A stretch of DNA of 64,000 bases from contig NZ_OY771647.1 in the NCBI RefSeq assembly GCF_963674925.1, positions 325,501 through 389,500 on the forward strand, written 5' to 3'. The notes beneath the pieces are model-generated. The model was not told the DNA's origin. It did no database searches and saw nothing but the letters and a program-made list of their open reading frames with translations. This DNA is from an uncultured Draconibacterium sp. Lineage in GTDB: Bacteria; Bacteroidota; Bacteroidia; Bacteroidales; Prolixibacteraceae. This document shows, in pieces, positions 35,442 through 44,220 of this stretch (position 1 is its first letter; every line of letters starts with the position of its first letter). A program made the position numbers and the translations under genes.

Positions 35442-35449
35442 CAAAATTA
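35442..35449 (-). promoter_or_regulatory. -7 promoter element of the RND operon
   Basis: The minus strand reads TAATTTTG, matching TAnnTTTG, 35 bases from the adaptor start codon. No exact -33 TTTG is found at the expected spacing. Confidence 0.45.
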
Positions 35450-35514
35450 ATTTGGCTGATTTTTAAAGGCTTATATTTTTGTCCCGACTGACAAAATGCC
35501 TCCCTGAAATGCAC

Positions 35515-36285
35515 TTAAACCGGTTCCACACTTGTGATGCGTTCTCTAAGGTGCTTCATGTACTTGTTCAACTGCAACTGAACACTTGAAATGGTTGATT
35601 GGGTGTAATTTTGTGATTTCTGGATGTTGTTCTGCACACGCTTTATCATCAGGTCGAAATTGGAGATCATTGCATTGGCAATTTCTTTATCGCCCTCGTG
35701 CCTCTCCTTTACTTTTCGACTGTCCGATTTACGCACTGCCCACTCCAGATCGTTTAGCGCCTGATAGCTAACCCTTTTACCCAAAGCCTGGTAATAAATG
35801 GTAAAAAATGCATCAACCCCAAAAAAGATTTCTTTTACGTCTTTTAAAATGGGAAGTAAATCGGCTCGCAGCATGGCTTTTTCGCCCATGGCCGTTTCAT
35901 ACGGATCGGCACCATAATTAATGGTAAAACTGGCGGGATTGCCAATAACCATGTCAGCCTCTTGATTTTGAATCGGGGCTAACATGGCTAAGAAATGATC
36001 TTTTCGTAAATGAACCAGGTTGGCATTGATGAACAGCACAATTTCGTTGCTGGCAAACTCAACGCCACAGGCCATTGCGTAACTCTTTCCATGGTTTTCA
36101 GGCAGCTTTAAATACTCGAAGTGATAATGAGGAACCAGGGTTTTCAGCACATTCTCGGTTCCGTCTGTCGACCCGTCGTCAACCACAATCACCTCGGCTT
36201 CAGGGTTGTGTTTGCAACACGAAGCAACCACATTAAAAATGGTTTCCGCTTCGTTGTAGGTACAAACAATAATGCTTGTTTTCAT
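35515..36285 (-). CDS. Glycosyltransferase family 2-like protein with altered DxD
   Basis: A 256-residue GT-A fold protein. The N-terminal nucleotide-binding part is standard (SIIVCTYNEAETI, VVDDGSTDGT), but the DxD metal motif expected after VLFI is N87-A88-N89 (FINANL). The second half is helical and lacks a membrane anchor. It may be a true transferase using a different metal arrangement, or a non-catalytic relative. It lies 98 bases downstream of the nucleotide cyclase gene in the same direction; a functional link with the HD-PycTM/cyclase pair is possible but unproven. Confidence 0.75.
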   Translation of the reverse strand: MKTSIIVCTYNEAETIFNVVASCCKHNPEAEVIVVDDGSTDGTENVLKTLVPHYHFEYLKLPENHGKSYAMACGVEFASNEIVLFINANLVHLRKDHFLAMLAPIQNQEADMVIGNPASFTINYGADPYETAMGEKAMLRADLLPILKDVKEIFFGVDAFFTIYYQALGKRVSYQALNDLEWAVRKSDSRKVKERHEGDKEIANAMISNFDLMIKRVQNNIQKSQNYTQSTISSVQLQLNKYMKHLRERITSVEPV

Positions 36286-36383
36286 TTGTTTCTGTTTTCA
36301 GAAGCGAATATAAACCGCAATGGGGAGCTTCTGCGAAAGGAAATTCGTGAAATGCTAAAACTAAGGTCTGGAATGAAAACAAC

Positions 36384-37505
36384 TTAGTTTTCAGCTTTAT
36401 ATACTTCGTAGATTTTTATGGAGTTTTTCTTGCCAAAAAACTTGATCAGGTCAACGTATTCAATTTTATATGCTTTGGTGTTTTTTATCAGTTTTACCGC
36501 AAATTCGCTGGTTACCAATATCTTTTTCTTGTAGCGTTTACACTGTTTTTGAATGCGCGCTGCAGTGTTTAACACATCGCCGTGAAAAGCCAGCTCGCGT
36601 TTGATCTCGCCCACTTCAGCCGCCATTACTTTCCCAACGTTTAACGATGCGGTAAAAACAGGCATCATTCCGTATTGTTTCTCAAAATACCCGCGGCGTT
36701 TACGCAACGCTTTTTCGTACAGGTAATAAAAATCAACCGCACTTTTATACGCCGACTCCCGTTTGGTAGTCCACGAAACCACCACCTCGTCGCCAACAAA
36801 CTGATAAACACGCCCACGGGTCGCCAACAACGAATTGGAGACACATTTAAAACAATCCTGGATAAAATAGCTGTATTTTTTGTGCCCCAGTCTTTCGGCT
36901 ACTGCAGTAGACGACTGCAAATCGAGAAACATAAAGATCAACTCCTCTTCGCGGGGTTTCTGGTAGTATCCCATCATAATTTTCCCGAGCGGCGCATAAC
37001 CGACCTGCTGCAAAAGTGTGTTGATCAATTGATAAACATAACCTCCAACAAACAATACTATAAGAAAAAAGAGAATGGTTGAGTTAAATAAAAACCGTGG
37101 CAAATGAGATACTGACTCGATAAAACTCAGATCTTCGGATACACTGTAATGCACAATTCCCAACAGGATACTTATGATTAAAAAGATAAAGATGTCGAGA
37201 AAAACAACCCCGACTGCCAGCTTGCGCATTTTGAAGTTTCTAACCAGGTTCGGGTAAACCATATTAAGCGTAAACCAACTTAATGTGGCAAAGAGCGAAA
37301 TCACTGCCGATGACCACAAAATCTCATCAACCAAAAAGCTCATTCCTTTTGATAACATATCGCCCATATGGTCGTCGCGGGCACCCAGCATGCGCATAAA
37401 AATGGCAAAACGGATGACCACATTCCAGTAAATTAAAGTAAAAATCAACAGTTGAAACTGATGCCGGCGTACCGAGCCTTTATATGTTCTTTCCAATTTT
37501 GGCAT
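36384..37505 (-). CDS. Membrane-anchored class III nucleotide cyclase
   Basis: A 373-residue protein with about four membrane helices (residues 18-165) and a C-terminal class III cyclase domain (about 188-370). Both metal aspartates are present, D195 in FMFLDLQSST and D239 in QFVGDEVVVSW, as are the transition-state residues N313 and R317 in GDVLNTAARI. The base-recognition positions, aligned by eye, are Q235 and A306, not the Lys/Asp of adenylate or Glu/Cys of guanylate cyclases, so the product nucleotide cannot be named. It starts 10 bases after the HD-PycTM gene, indicating one operon. Confidence 0.85.
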   Translation of the reverse strand: MPKLERTYKGSVRRHQFQLLIFTLIYWNVVIRFAIFMRMLGARDDHMGDMLSKGMSFLVDEILWSSAVISLFATLSWFTLNMVYPNLVRNFKMRKLAVGVVFLDIFIFLIISILLGIVHYSVSEDLSFIESVSHLPRFLFNSTILFFLIVLFVGGYVYQLINTLLQQVGYAPLGKIMMGYYQKPREEELIFMFLDLQSSTAVAERLGHKKYSYFIQDCFKCVSNSLLATRGRVYQFVGDEVVVSWTTKRESAYKSAVDFYYLYEKALRKRRGYFEKQYGMMPVFTASLNVGKVMAAEVGEIKRELAFHGDVLNTAARIQKQCKRYKKKILVTSEFAVKLIKNTKAYKIEYVDLIKFFGKKNSIKIYEVYKAEN

Positions 37506-37515
37506 TAAGCAGTAT

Positions 37516-38679
37516 TTACATGATTTTTGAGAGATACTGCACTAAAAATGTAAGCACTGCCACCACAAAACTCACCATAAAAACGCGGTAGGAATACCTC
37601 AACAGTTTATATTTTTTAGCCAACACTTTTCCCAGGTTATATTGGTCTTTGGTTAGTGTTCCGTACAAATAATCGTAATCGCTCATCATTTCTTTTACGC
37701 CCTTCTGATATTTCTCGTAAGGCATATTTACAAAGTTGCCAAAAAACAACAGGTTAAGTTTTCGCTTTTTCAGATCTTCATCGTTGTAGTGCCCCGTTCC
37801 ATACTTTGGAATAACCGAAAGAATGGCAAATACCAGCGATATTAAACAGCCTACAATCAATATTATTCCGGGTATAAGAAAGTTATGCTCGCTGGTGCGC
37901 AAAGTCAGGGCACTTGTACTCATCAGCACCGAAACCAGCACAGCGTTAATCGTCAGCATAATATTGGCTTTATTATCGGCTATCGAGCTCAAATTGATTT
38001 GGTTGCGGGCAGTAAGCCGGAACATGGTTTCGATTCCACGCGCCGTACTTTTTTGGGTGTGTTGTGGCAAATCCGGAGTTTTGTCGGCAGACAACTTTTG
38101 GATGCGTTTTTCTACTTTCCTGATATTCTTTAACCGAACCGGCTCGAAGGTATTTTTGGCGTAGTCGGTATGAAAATTTATACCCAGAATAAAATCAAGG
38201 GTTTGTTTCCAGTATTCCAGTTTCGAGCATTCGCGTTCAACAAAATTGCACATCTCTTTTCGCAGCAAATTCGAGATTTCCATAAAATTCTCCATTCCTG
38301 CGTGTGCATGATCGGCGTCGCCAATAATTTCTTCAAGCAATGAGTTTTTGGGCGCTCCCATTTTTGTTGCCTCAATGCACTTTTCCACTTCAACAATAAA
38401 CGCCTCATCCATGCCTTTTTCAGCAAGAAATTGTCGGGCAATTTTACAACCTTCAGCCTCGTGGTCTTTTAACGAAACCGCATGACCAATATCGTGAAAC
38501 CAGGCTGCCACCACTACAATGTCTTTGTCTCTTTCGCTCAAACCTTCAGCATCGGCAATGGTTTCCGACACCTTTGCAACCAGCCGGGTATGCTCAATAG
38601 AATGGTAATTCAACAAAGCCGAAACTTTCTCTTCGTAATATCTGGTAGCAAATTCCTTAACCTCTTCAACAATTTTCAT
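37516..38679 (-). CDS. HD-domain protein fused to PycTM (DUF5706) membrane effector domain
   Basis: A 387-residue protein. Residues about 20-180 form an HD phosphohydrolase domain with candidate ligands H26/H30, H62-D63 (WFHDIGH) and D121 (IIGDADHAH). Residues about 213-387 match the DUF5706/PycTM family: the opening NQINLSSIADNKANIMLTIN, two helices (about 235-300), the NLLFFGNF segment and a final helix. PycTM proteins are membrane-disrupting effectors of Pycsar antiphage systems, activated by cyclic pyrimidine nucleotides. A cyclase gene follows after 10 bases. The HD part might degrade the signal or act on another nucleotide; function is inferred. Confidence 0.85.
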   Translation of the reverse strand: MKIVEEVKEFATRYYEEKVSALLNYHSIEHTRLVAKVSETIADAEGLSERDKDIVVVAAWFHDIGHAVSLKDHEAEGCKIARQFLAEKGMDEAFIVEVEKCIEATKMGAPKNSLLEEIIGDADHAHAGMENFMEISNLLRKEMCNFVERECSKLEYWKQTLDFILGINFHTDYAKNTFEPVRLKNIRKVEKRIQKLSADKTPDLPQHTQKSTARGIETMFRLTARNQINLSSIADNKANIMLTINAVLVSVLMSTSALTLRTSEHNFLIPGIILIVGCLISLVFAILSVIPKYGTGHYNDEDLKKRKLNLLFFGNFVNMPYEKYQKGVKEMMSDYDYLYGTLTKDQYNLGKVLAKKYKLLRYSYRVFMVSFVVAVLTFLVQYLSKIM

Positions 38680-38751
38680 TCGTTACAATTTTTTTTTTGA
38701 TTCCTGAAAATGCAGAACCCGCCACGCGGCAAACAGTGGCTCTTAACTAAC

Positions 38752-38780
38752 TTTACTGAAGTTAAAAATAACTACTTTTG
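38752..38780 (+). promoter_or_regulatory. Promoter of the surface-protein operon
   Basis: TACTTTTG (38773-38780) matches the -7 consensus and TTTA (38752-38755) is a near -33 box at 17 bases. Transcription would begin near 38787, leaving a leader of about 115 bases before ATG 38904. Confidence 0.45.
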
Positions 38781-38903
38781 AATCAAAGTAAACAAGAATA
38801 CGGGAACTTTTATTTATTAAACTATTTCTTAGCCAACATAATTGTTCGATATTGCAACTATCGACTAATCTGTTTATTGCAAAATACTAACAACCTTGTT
38901 CTG

Positions 38904-41900
38904 ATGAAAAAAGACCAGATAAAAATTAGCTTCGTTTTATTTGTACTTATTGCAAGTTGTTACTCTTCTGTTTTTGCGCAAGACAACATAAATTACAGTG
39001 TATTTTTGGCCGGAAATACAAGCCCCGAGGAAGCTGTTGATCTCAATGATTTTATTACTGAATTAACAAATATCCCACAGCCACATGCGTTTGTTTACCT
39101 CGGGAATTACTCCGCTTACAGTACTCATGATGATGAAAGTGAGTTTAGTTTTTACCCGCAAATAAAAAATAAGAATACGCCATTACTTTTTACAAACGGA
39201 ATTAAGGAGTGGCACAACGGGAAAAAACAAACAAAAAGGGTAGGCAAAGCCATTCGCAACTATTTCCCCGACAACGAAGTGTACACAAATGATTGGGGTT
39301 GCCCCGGCCCAACCGAAGTTGAGCTAAACGAGCAACTAACCGTGATTCTGGTTGACACCTACTGGTGGCTTACTGCGCTCGACACGCGCTATGGGAAATG
39401 TGGGATCGAAAAAGACGAGGATGTTTTTATCTGGTTGCAGGATGCGCTGCGCAGAAATAAGAACAAAACGGTTATCGTTGCGGGATTTCACCCGATAGAA
39501 TCGCTTGGCCCGCACGGTGGTAATTTTTCAACGGCCGCAAGCATTTTAGGATTTCCGTATGTCCTTTACAAAAATACGCTTGGCGGTAGAAGCGATTTGG
39601 TTCACCCTGATTACAGGAACCTGCGCCAGCAACTGCATGCTGTTTTTCACGAATTCCCGAATGTAATTTATGCATCGGCACTCGAAAACAGTTTGCAGTA
39701 CATTAAAACCGACAATATTCACCAGGTGATCAGCGGTTCGTTGGTTAAACAATCCTATACCAACGGCAATAAAGCAGATTTTGCAAGCAGCAGTGCCGGT
39801 ATCTCACGCATCGATATTTATGAAAACGGTGATGTTACACTCAACTTTTTTACGCTTGAAAATGGTACACAAGCACCGGTTTTTAGCCGCTTGTTATACA
39901 CTCTGACAACAGAAAAAGAGGAAGACCTCACTGCAAAACGACAGGAACTTTTTAAAGACTCCACACACACTACTTTCGCCAGCCTTCAATATCAGGCTAC
40001 AAAAAGTTACGAGAAATGGATGGGCACTAACTACCGCCAGGTATGGGAAACGCCTGTTGAAGCCCGTGTTTTTGATATCAGCAAAGAAAAAGGCGGACTT
40101 TCTGTATTAAAACGGGGAGGCGGTCAGCAAACCAAATCGCTTCGTATGGAAACGGATGAAGGCCATCAATATGTACTGCGTTCGCTGGAAAAATTTGCTG
40201 AAGGTGCACTCCCCAACGAAATGAAGCCAACTTTCGCTAAAGACATTGTGCAGGATCAGATTTCAGCCTCGAATCCCTACTCGGCAATGCCGGCAGCTGT
40301 TTTAGCCGAACATGCAGGCGTTTTTCACACCAACCCCGAAGTGGTTTATGTGCCGCAGGATCCACTTCTAAAACAGTACAAAGAAGACATGAAAAGCGGC
40401 TTGTTTTTGTTTGAAGAACGACCGGCAAACGACAGAAGTGATTTAGCAAGTTTTGGCTATTCGAAAGACATTGTCGGCACCGACGATGTGCTTGAAAAAA
40501 TTATAGAAAGTGAAGACTACCAGGTAGATCAAAAAGCCGTGTTGCGTGCCCGTTTGCTCGACATTTTTATTAACGACTGGGACCGTCACGATGACCAGTG
40601 GCGTTGGGCTTCGTTTGAAGAAGGCAGTAAAACCATTTACAAACCCATTCCACGTGACCGCGATCAAACGTTTTTTGTAAACCAGGGAATTTTACCCGGA
40701 ATTGCATCGCTGCCCTTTATTTTGCCTAAGCTTCAGAACTTTCAGCCACGTACAAAAAATGTGGTTGGACTGGGATTTAACGCTCGTTATTTCGACCGTA
40801 CTTTCCTGAATCATATGGAGTGGGAAGACTGGCAGGAAGCCAACACCGAACTGATGAACCGAATGACACCGGAAGCAATAAACGAAGCTATGGCAACTTT
40901 TCCTGAGGAGGTGCAGCCATTGGTTGCCGATTCTACCGCAAAAATTCTGCTCGAACGAAAAAAATACATGGAGGAGATGGCGCAAGAACTTTATCTCTAC
41001 CTGGCTAAACGTATAAATATTCCGGGCACCGACAGGAAAGACCTTTTCGAAATTAAACGTAAAAACGACAACGAAACGGAAATACGCGTTTATCACATAA
41101 AAAAAGACGACAGCAAAGGCAAACTTATTTATCAGCGTACGATTAAAACCAACGAAACCCACGAAGTAGTTTGCTACGGACTTGACGACGAGGATCGTTT
41201 TGAGATCAGTGGAGAGGTAAAAAAAGGTCCCATCATAAGGATTGTTGGAGGGCAGGATAAGGATGTGGTGGTGAACAACTCAAAAGTAGGCGGTATTAGA
41301 ACGAAAACGCTGGTTTACGACCTGCTAAAAAGTACCGAAATTGAAGGAAGCGGCACAACGAATGCCAAACTCACCAACAACAAAATTATTCATGAATACG
41401 ACCGGAAATATTTTAAACGCGATGTGGGAATGCCGCTTGCCAGCGGAGGTTACAATGCCGACGATGGTGTTTATATTGGCTATGGCCGGTCGTGGTATAA
41501 ACAGCGTTTCCGGCGCGACACCAAAACATCTCTTCTGGGCGAGTATTCCATCGAAAATTCATCATTTAATATCAATGCGCAATACGAATCGCTGTCGACA
41601 AACAATGGTTTGGATGCTATTTTTGGCGTGGATGCAAGCACCGAAAATTATACCACTAACTTTTTTGGTTTCGGGAACAACTCTAACTACAAAAACAGCG
41701 GCTACGACGATGATTACTATAAAGTAAAACAACGACGAATAGTGGCTCAGCTGGCTGTTCAAAAACGATTTGGCGAGTCGGTTTGGGCGCGCTACGACGA
41801 GGATGAAGAACATAAAGACCACCCGATAAACGAGCACAAATTAGGACTAACGGCACAGTGGCAACTAAACGACACCAAAGAAGAGGAATATAAATTTATT

Positions 41901-42512
41901 ACCAACTTTGATGAAAATGGTCTTTCTCCTGAAAATCTGGCCCAGATACATTATGCTGTTTTGGGCGGTTATTATGGTTATCAAAACCTGAACAAAGATT
42001 TCAGGCCAACACGTGGTTTTGTTGTAGATGCATCGGTCAATCACTATCTGAATTTGAAGGGAGAAGAGCCCGATTTCACCAAGATTAGCGGGTCGGCTGC
42101 TACCTTACTGAGTTTTACCAAATATCCGCGCACTGTTTTTGCGTTCCGGGTTGGTGGCGAAAAAATATTTGGTGATTACTTTTTTCACGACGCCGCAATT
42201 TTAGATGGTAAAACAAATCTTCGCGGATACCGAAAAACCCGGTTTTACGGCGATGCAAGCGCCTATTTTAACTCTGAGCTGCGTTTTAAAGTCATCGATT
42301 TTAAAAACTACCTGCTTACCGGCGAACTGGGTGTACTTTTATTCGACGATGTTGGCCGCGTGTGGTTTGATGGCGAAGAATCCTCGAAATGGCACAACGG
42401 TTATGGCGGAGGAATCTGGTTGTCGCCGTTTAAAATGGCCATTGTAACGGCCACTCTAAACAAAAGCCATGAAGAAACGTTGGTTCAATTTAACTTTAGC
42501 TTTTTATTTTGA
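38904..42512 (+). CDS. Giant surface protein: degenerate metallophosphoesterase, kinase-like segment, Omp85 barrel
   Basis: A 1202-residue protein with a signal peptide (MKKDQIKISFVLFVLIASC, cleaved near VFAQ). Residues about 28-300 follow the metallophosphoesterase fold, but its metal motifs are changed: LAGN, YLGNYS and TNGIKEW replace the usual GD, GDN and GNHD, while AGFHPIES and HGG remain. The middle (about 350-760) contains INDWDRHDDQWRW and PIPRDRDQ, reminiscent of kinase-fold DRH motifs. The last 350 residues form a BamA/TamA-like barrel ending in F. I start at ATG 38904, since the longer frame would begin at a TTG inside the promoter. It heads a three-gene operon. Confidence 0.8.
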   Translation: MKKDQIKISFVLFVLIASCYSSVFAQDNINYSVFLAGNTSPEEAVDLNDFITELTNIPQPHAFVYLGNYSAYSTHDDESEFSFYPQIKNKNTPLLFTNGIKEWHNGKKQTKRVGKAIRNYFPDNEVYTNDWGCPGPTEVELNEQLTVILVDTYWWLTALDTRYGKCGIEKDEDVFIWLQDALRRNKNKTVIVAGFHPIESLGPHGGNFSTAASILGFPYVLYKNTLGGRSDLVHPDYRNLRQQLHAVFHEFPNVIYASALENSLQYIKTDNIHQVISGSLVKQSYTNGNKADFASSSAGISRIDIYENGDVTLNFFTLENGTQAPVFSRLLYTLTTEKEEDLTAKRQELFKDSTHTTFASLQYQATKSYEKWMGTNYRQVWETPVEARVFDISKEKGGLSVLKRGGGQQTKSLRMETDEGHQYVLRSLEKFAEGALPNEMKPTFAKDIVQDQISASNPYSAMPAAVLAEHAGVFHTNPEVVYVPQDPLLKQYKEDMKSGLFLFEERPANDRSDLASFGYSKDIVGTDDVLEKIIESEDYQVDQKAVLRARLLDIFINDWDRHDDQWRWASFEEGSKTIYKPIPRDRDQTFFVNQGILPGIASLPFILPKLQNFQPRTKNVVGLGFNARYFDRTFLNHMEWEDWQEANTELMNRMTPEAINEAMATFPEEVQPLVADSTAKILLERKKYMEEMAQELYLYLAKRINIPGTDRKDLFEIKRKNDNETEIRVYHIKKDDSKGKLIYQRTIKTNETHEVVCYGLDDEDRFEISGEVKKGPIIRIVGGQDKDVVVNNSKVGGIRTKTLVYDLLKSTEIEGSGTTNAKLTNNKIIHEYDRKYFKRDVGMPLASGGYNADDGVYIGYGRSWYKQRFRRDTKTSLLGEYSIENSSFNINAQYESLSTNNGLDAIFGVDASTENYTTNFFGFGNNSNYKNSGYDDDYYKVKQRRIVAQLAVQKRFGESVWARYDEDEEHKDHPINEHKLGLTAQWQLNDTKEEEYKFITNFDENGLSPENLAQIHYAVLGGYYGYQNLNKDFRPTRGFVVDASVNHYLNLKGEEPDFTKISGSAATLLSFTKYPRTVFAFRVGGEKIFGDYFFHDAAILDGKTNLRGYRKTRFYGDASAYFNSELRFKVIDFKNYLLTGELGVLLFDDVGRVWFDGEESSKWHNGYGGGIWLSPFKMAIVTATLNKSHEETLVQFNFSFLF

Positions 42513-43135
42513 AGACACTTTCTCAATTCATAATCGTTCTGGTAATCCTTTTATGTGTGCAACATTTGGCTGCACAAGAAGTGATTTTGATTCGGCATGC
42601 TTCAGTAAAACTGGAACGACATGGCTGGATGGGTGCAAAAAAAGCTTCAAAAATGCGCGCTGCATACGACACTGCCCCGATAAGTCAGTTCGATCCGGAT
42701 ACCGTATTAAGCAAAATCCCAAAACGAATTACCGACACCGTTTACGTTAGTGGCCTGTCGCGTTCAATCGCAACGGGATTAAAACTTTTTGGCGATTCGG
42801 CAACAATTGTGTCTTTGCAGGAACTCAACGAATTTGAAATGCACATGGTTTGGCTCCCCCTGTATTTGCCCTTTAACGCATGGACTTCCATATCGAGGAC
42901 ATCGTGGCTAATGGGGCTGGAAAAACCGGGAACAGAATCGTTTCAGGAAGCCCGTGAGCGTGTAGATGATGTTTGTTCTTTTATTGAAAGAAAGGCGGAA
43001 CAAAATAAACAGGTAATTATGGTAACACATGGTTTTATAAACCGGAACATTTCCAAAGAACTGGAAAAACGCGGGTGGCGGGTAGTACAAAACAACGGCA
43101 AAAAAAACCTGGGAGCCACCGTTTTAAGAAAATAA
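42509..43135 (+). CDS. Exported histidine phosphatase family protein
   Basis: A 208-residue protein of the phosphoglycerate-mutase/histidine-phosphatase clan. The catalytic histidine motif is EVILIRHASVK, the family RHG motif in the form RHA; the second histidine is in MVTHGFINRN. A signal peptide (ends HLAAQ) places it in the periplasm. Only a TTG (42509) can start the signal peptide; this TTG overlaps the stop of the giant surface protein gene (TTGA), implying coupled translation. It probably removes phosphate from a periplasmic or surface substrate, possibly one handled by its large neighbour. Confidence 0.8.
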   Translation: MKTLSQFIIVLVILLCVQHLAAQEVILIRHASVKLERHGWMGAKKASKMRAAYDTAPISQFDPDTVLSKIPKRITDTVYVSGLSRSIATGLKLFGDSATIVSLQELNEFEMHMVWLPLYLPFNAWTSISRTSWLMGLEKPGTESFQEARERVDDVCSFIERKAEQNKQVIMVTHGFINRNISKELEKRGWRVVQNNGKKNLGATVLRK

Positions 43136-43162
43136 TTGAATCAATTGTACGTTAATAGGCTT

Positions 43163-44206
43163 GTGAAATATTTTTTAGCATTCATACTCATTTTTATTTC
43201 GATGGCAGGATTTGCGCAGGACACCATTTCGCGCGAAGATTGGACGCCCTATTTTGAAAACAATTTGCCTACACGTTTTTTGTATTTAAAAATGGAAGGC
43301 CCTTTTCAATACAATATTTCATCCACATCGGAGCTGCCTGAAATAGGCGACGGATCGGCAGAAATTACAGGTAACAGGACGGTTACTGCGCGTTTAAAAT
43401 TCCCCATTCTGAATAAACAACGGGTAAAACTAACCGGAGGATTCCGCTATGTAAACGAGCAGTTTTATTTTGAAGATATAAAACCCGGCGACTACCCCAT
43501 GTACGTGGGACTTAATGACAGAGGCTTGCGGCGTCTGGGGCTTGATATGAAAGGGATGTTTCATTTGTACGATAATCACTCTCTTGTGGTGCAAACCGAC
43601 TGGAGTCTGGCGGGTGATTTTCATATTCACAACAACAAATACTTTTCTTTTGGCGACTTGCTAAAATCCTCACTGGCTGTTGGTTATGCCACCAGAAAAG
43701 ACCTAAACACCTATTATGCATTTGGGGCCTATTTTGGGTACACTTTTGGAGATCCTGCAATTTACCCGGTTTTTAACTACTCAAAACGATTTGCGAATGG
43801 AATTGGTTTGGATTTACTTTTGCCGCAGGGTTTTAAAGCCTGGAAACAGATCACTAATAGATTTTATGTAATTTGCGATGCGGAGATTTCGGGAACCAGT
43901 TACACCGTACGCGTTGACGATACCATATTAAATGAAGCCGAAAGTATTCAGCTACGCCAATCCACCATTGATGCCACGGTTGGAGTTATTATGCAAGTAA
44001 ATAAATGGGTTGGATTTGAAGCCAAATTTGGCTATTCGAACAATATCAATTTCAATGTTTCCGAATCGAACTTTAAACCGGGAAGCACTTTACCCCGGCC
44101 GGACACTGACTACCTTATTAAATCAACAGTTTCGGGAGCTCCTTATGCCAGCCTTTCACTGTTTTTGTCGGTTCCGAAAGATTTAATGGAACGCTGTATT
44201 GAATAA
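43163..44206 (+). CDS. Predicted outer-membrane beta-barrel protein
   Basis: About 347 residues with a signal peptide (starting at GTG 43163, read KYFLAFILIFISMAGFAQ) and then alternating beta strands with aromatic girdles (for example RFLYLKMEGPFQYN, AFGAYFGYTFGDPAIYPVF), ending in the strand YASLSLFLSVPKD. An in-frame TTG at 43136, right after the histidine phosphatase stop, is an alternative start. It is the third gene of the surface operon. I do not recognise a named family; an OM porin or lipid-handling barrel is possible. Confidence 0.65.
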   Translation: MKYFLAFILIFISMAGFAQDTISREDWTPYFENNLPTRFLYLKMEGPFQYNISSTSELPEIGDGSAEITGNRTVTARLKFPILNKQRVKLTGGFRYVNEQFYFEDIKPGDYPMYVGLNDRGLRRLGLDMKGMFHLYDNHSLVVQTDWSLAGDFHIHNNKYFSFGDLLKSSLAVGYATRKDLNTYYAFGAYFGYTFGDPAIYPVFNYSKRFANGIGLDLLLPQGFKAWKQITNRFYVICDAEISGTSYTVRVDDTILNEAESIQLRQSTIDATVGVIMQVNKWVGFEAKFGYSNNINFNVSESNFKPGSTLPRPDTDYLIKSTVSGAPYASLSLFLSVPKDLMERCIE

Positions 44207-44220
44207 ACTTTCGCCGGCTT

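Noticed and set aside
37516..38679. Calling the HD-PycTM/cyclase pair a proven antiphage system
   Set aside because: No defence island or further defence gene surrounds it; only the domain pairing supports the idea, so it is reported as a candidate.
38778..38903. Upstream extension of the giant surface protein to a TTG codon
   Set aside because: The extension overlaps a likely promoter and would put 42 residues before a good signal peptide; ATG 38904 is preferred.
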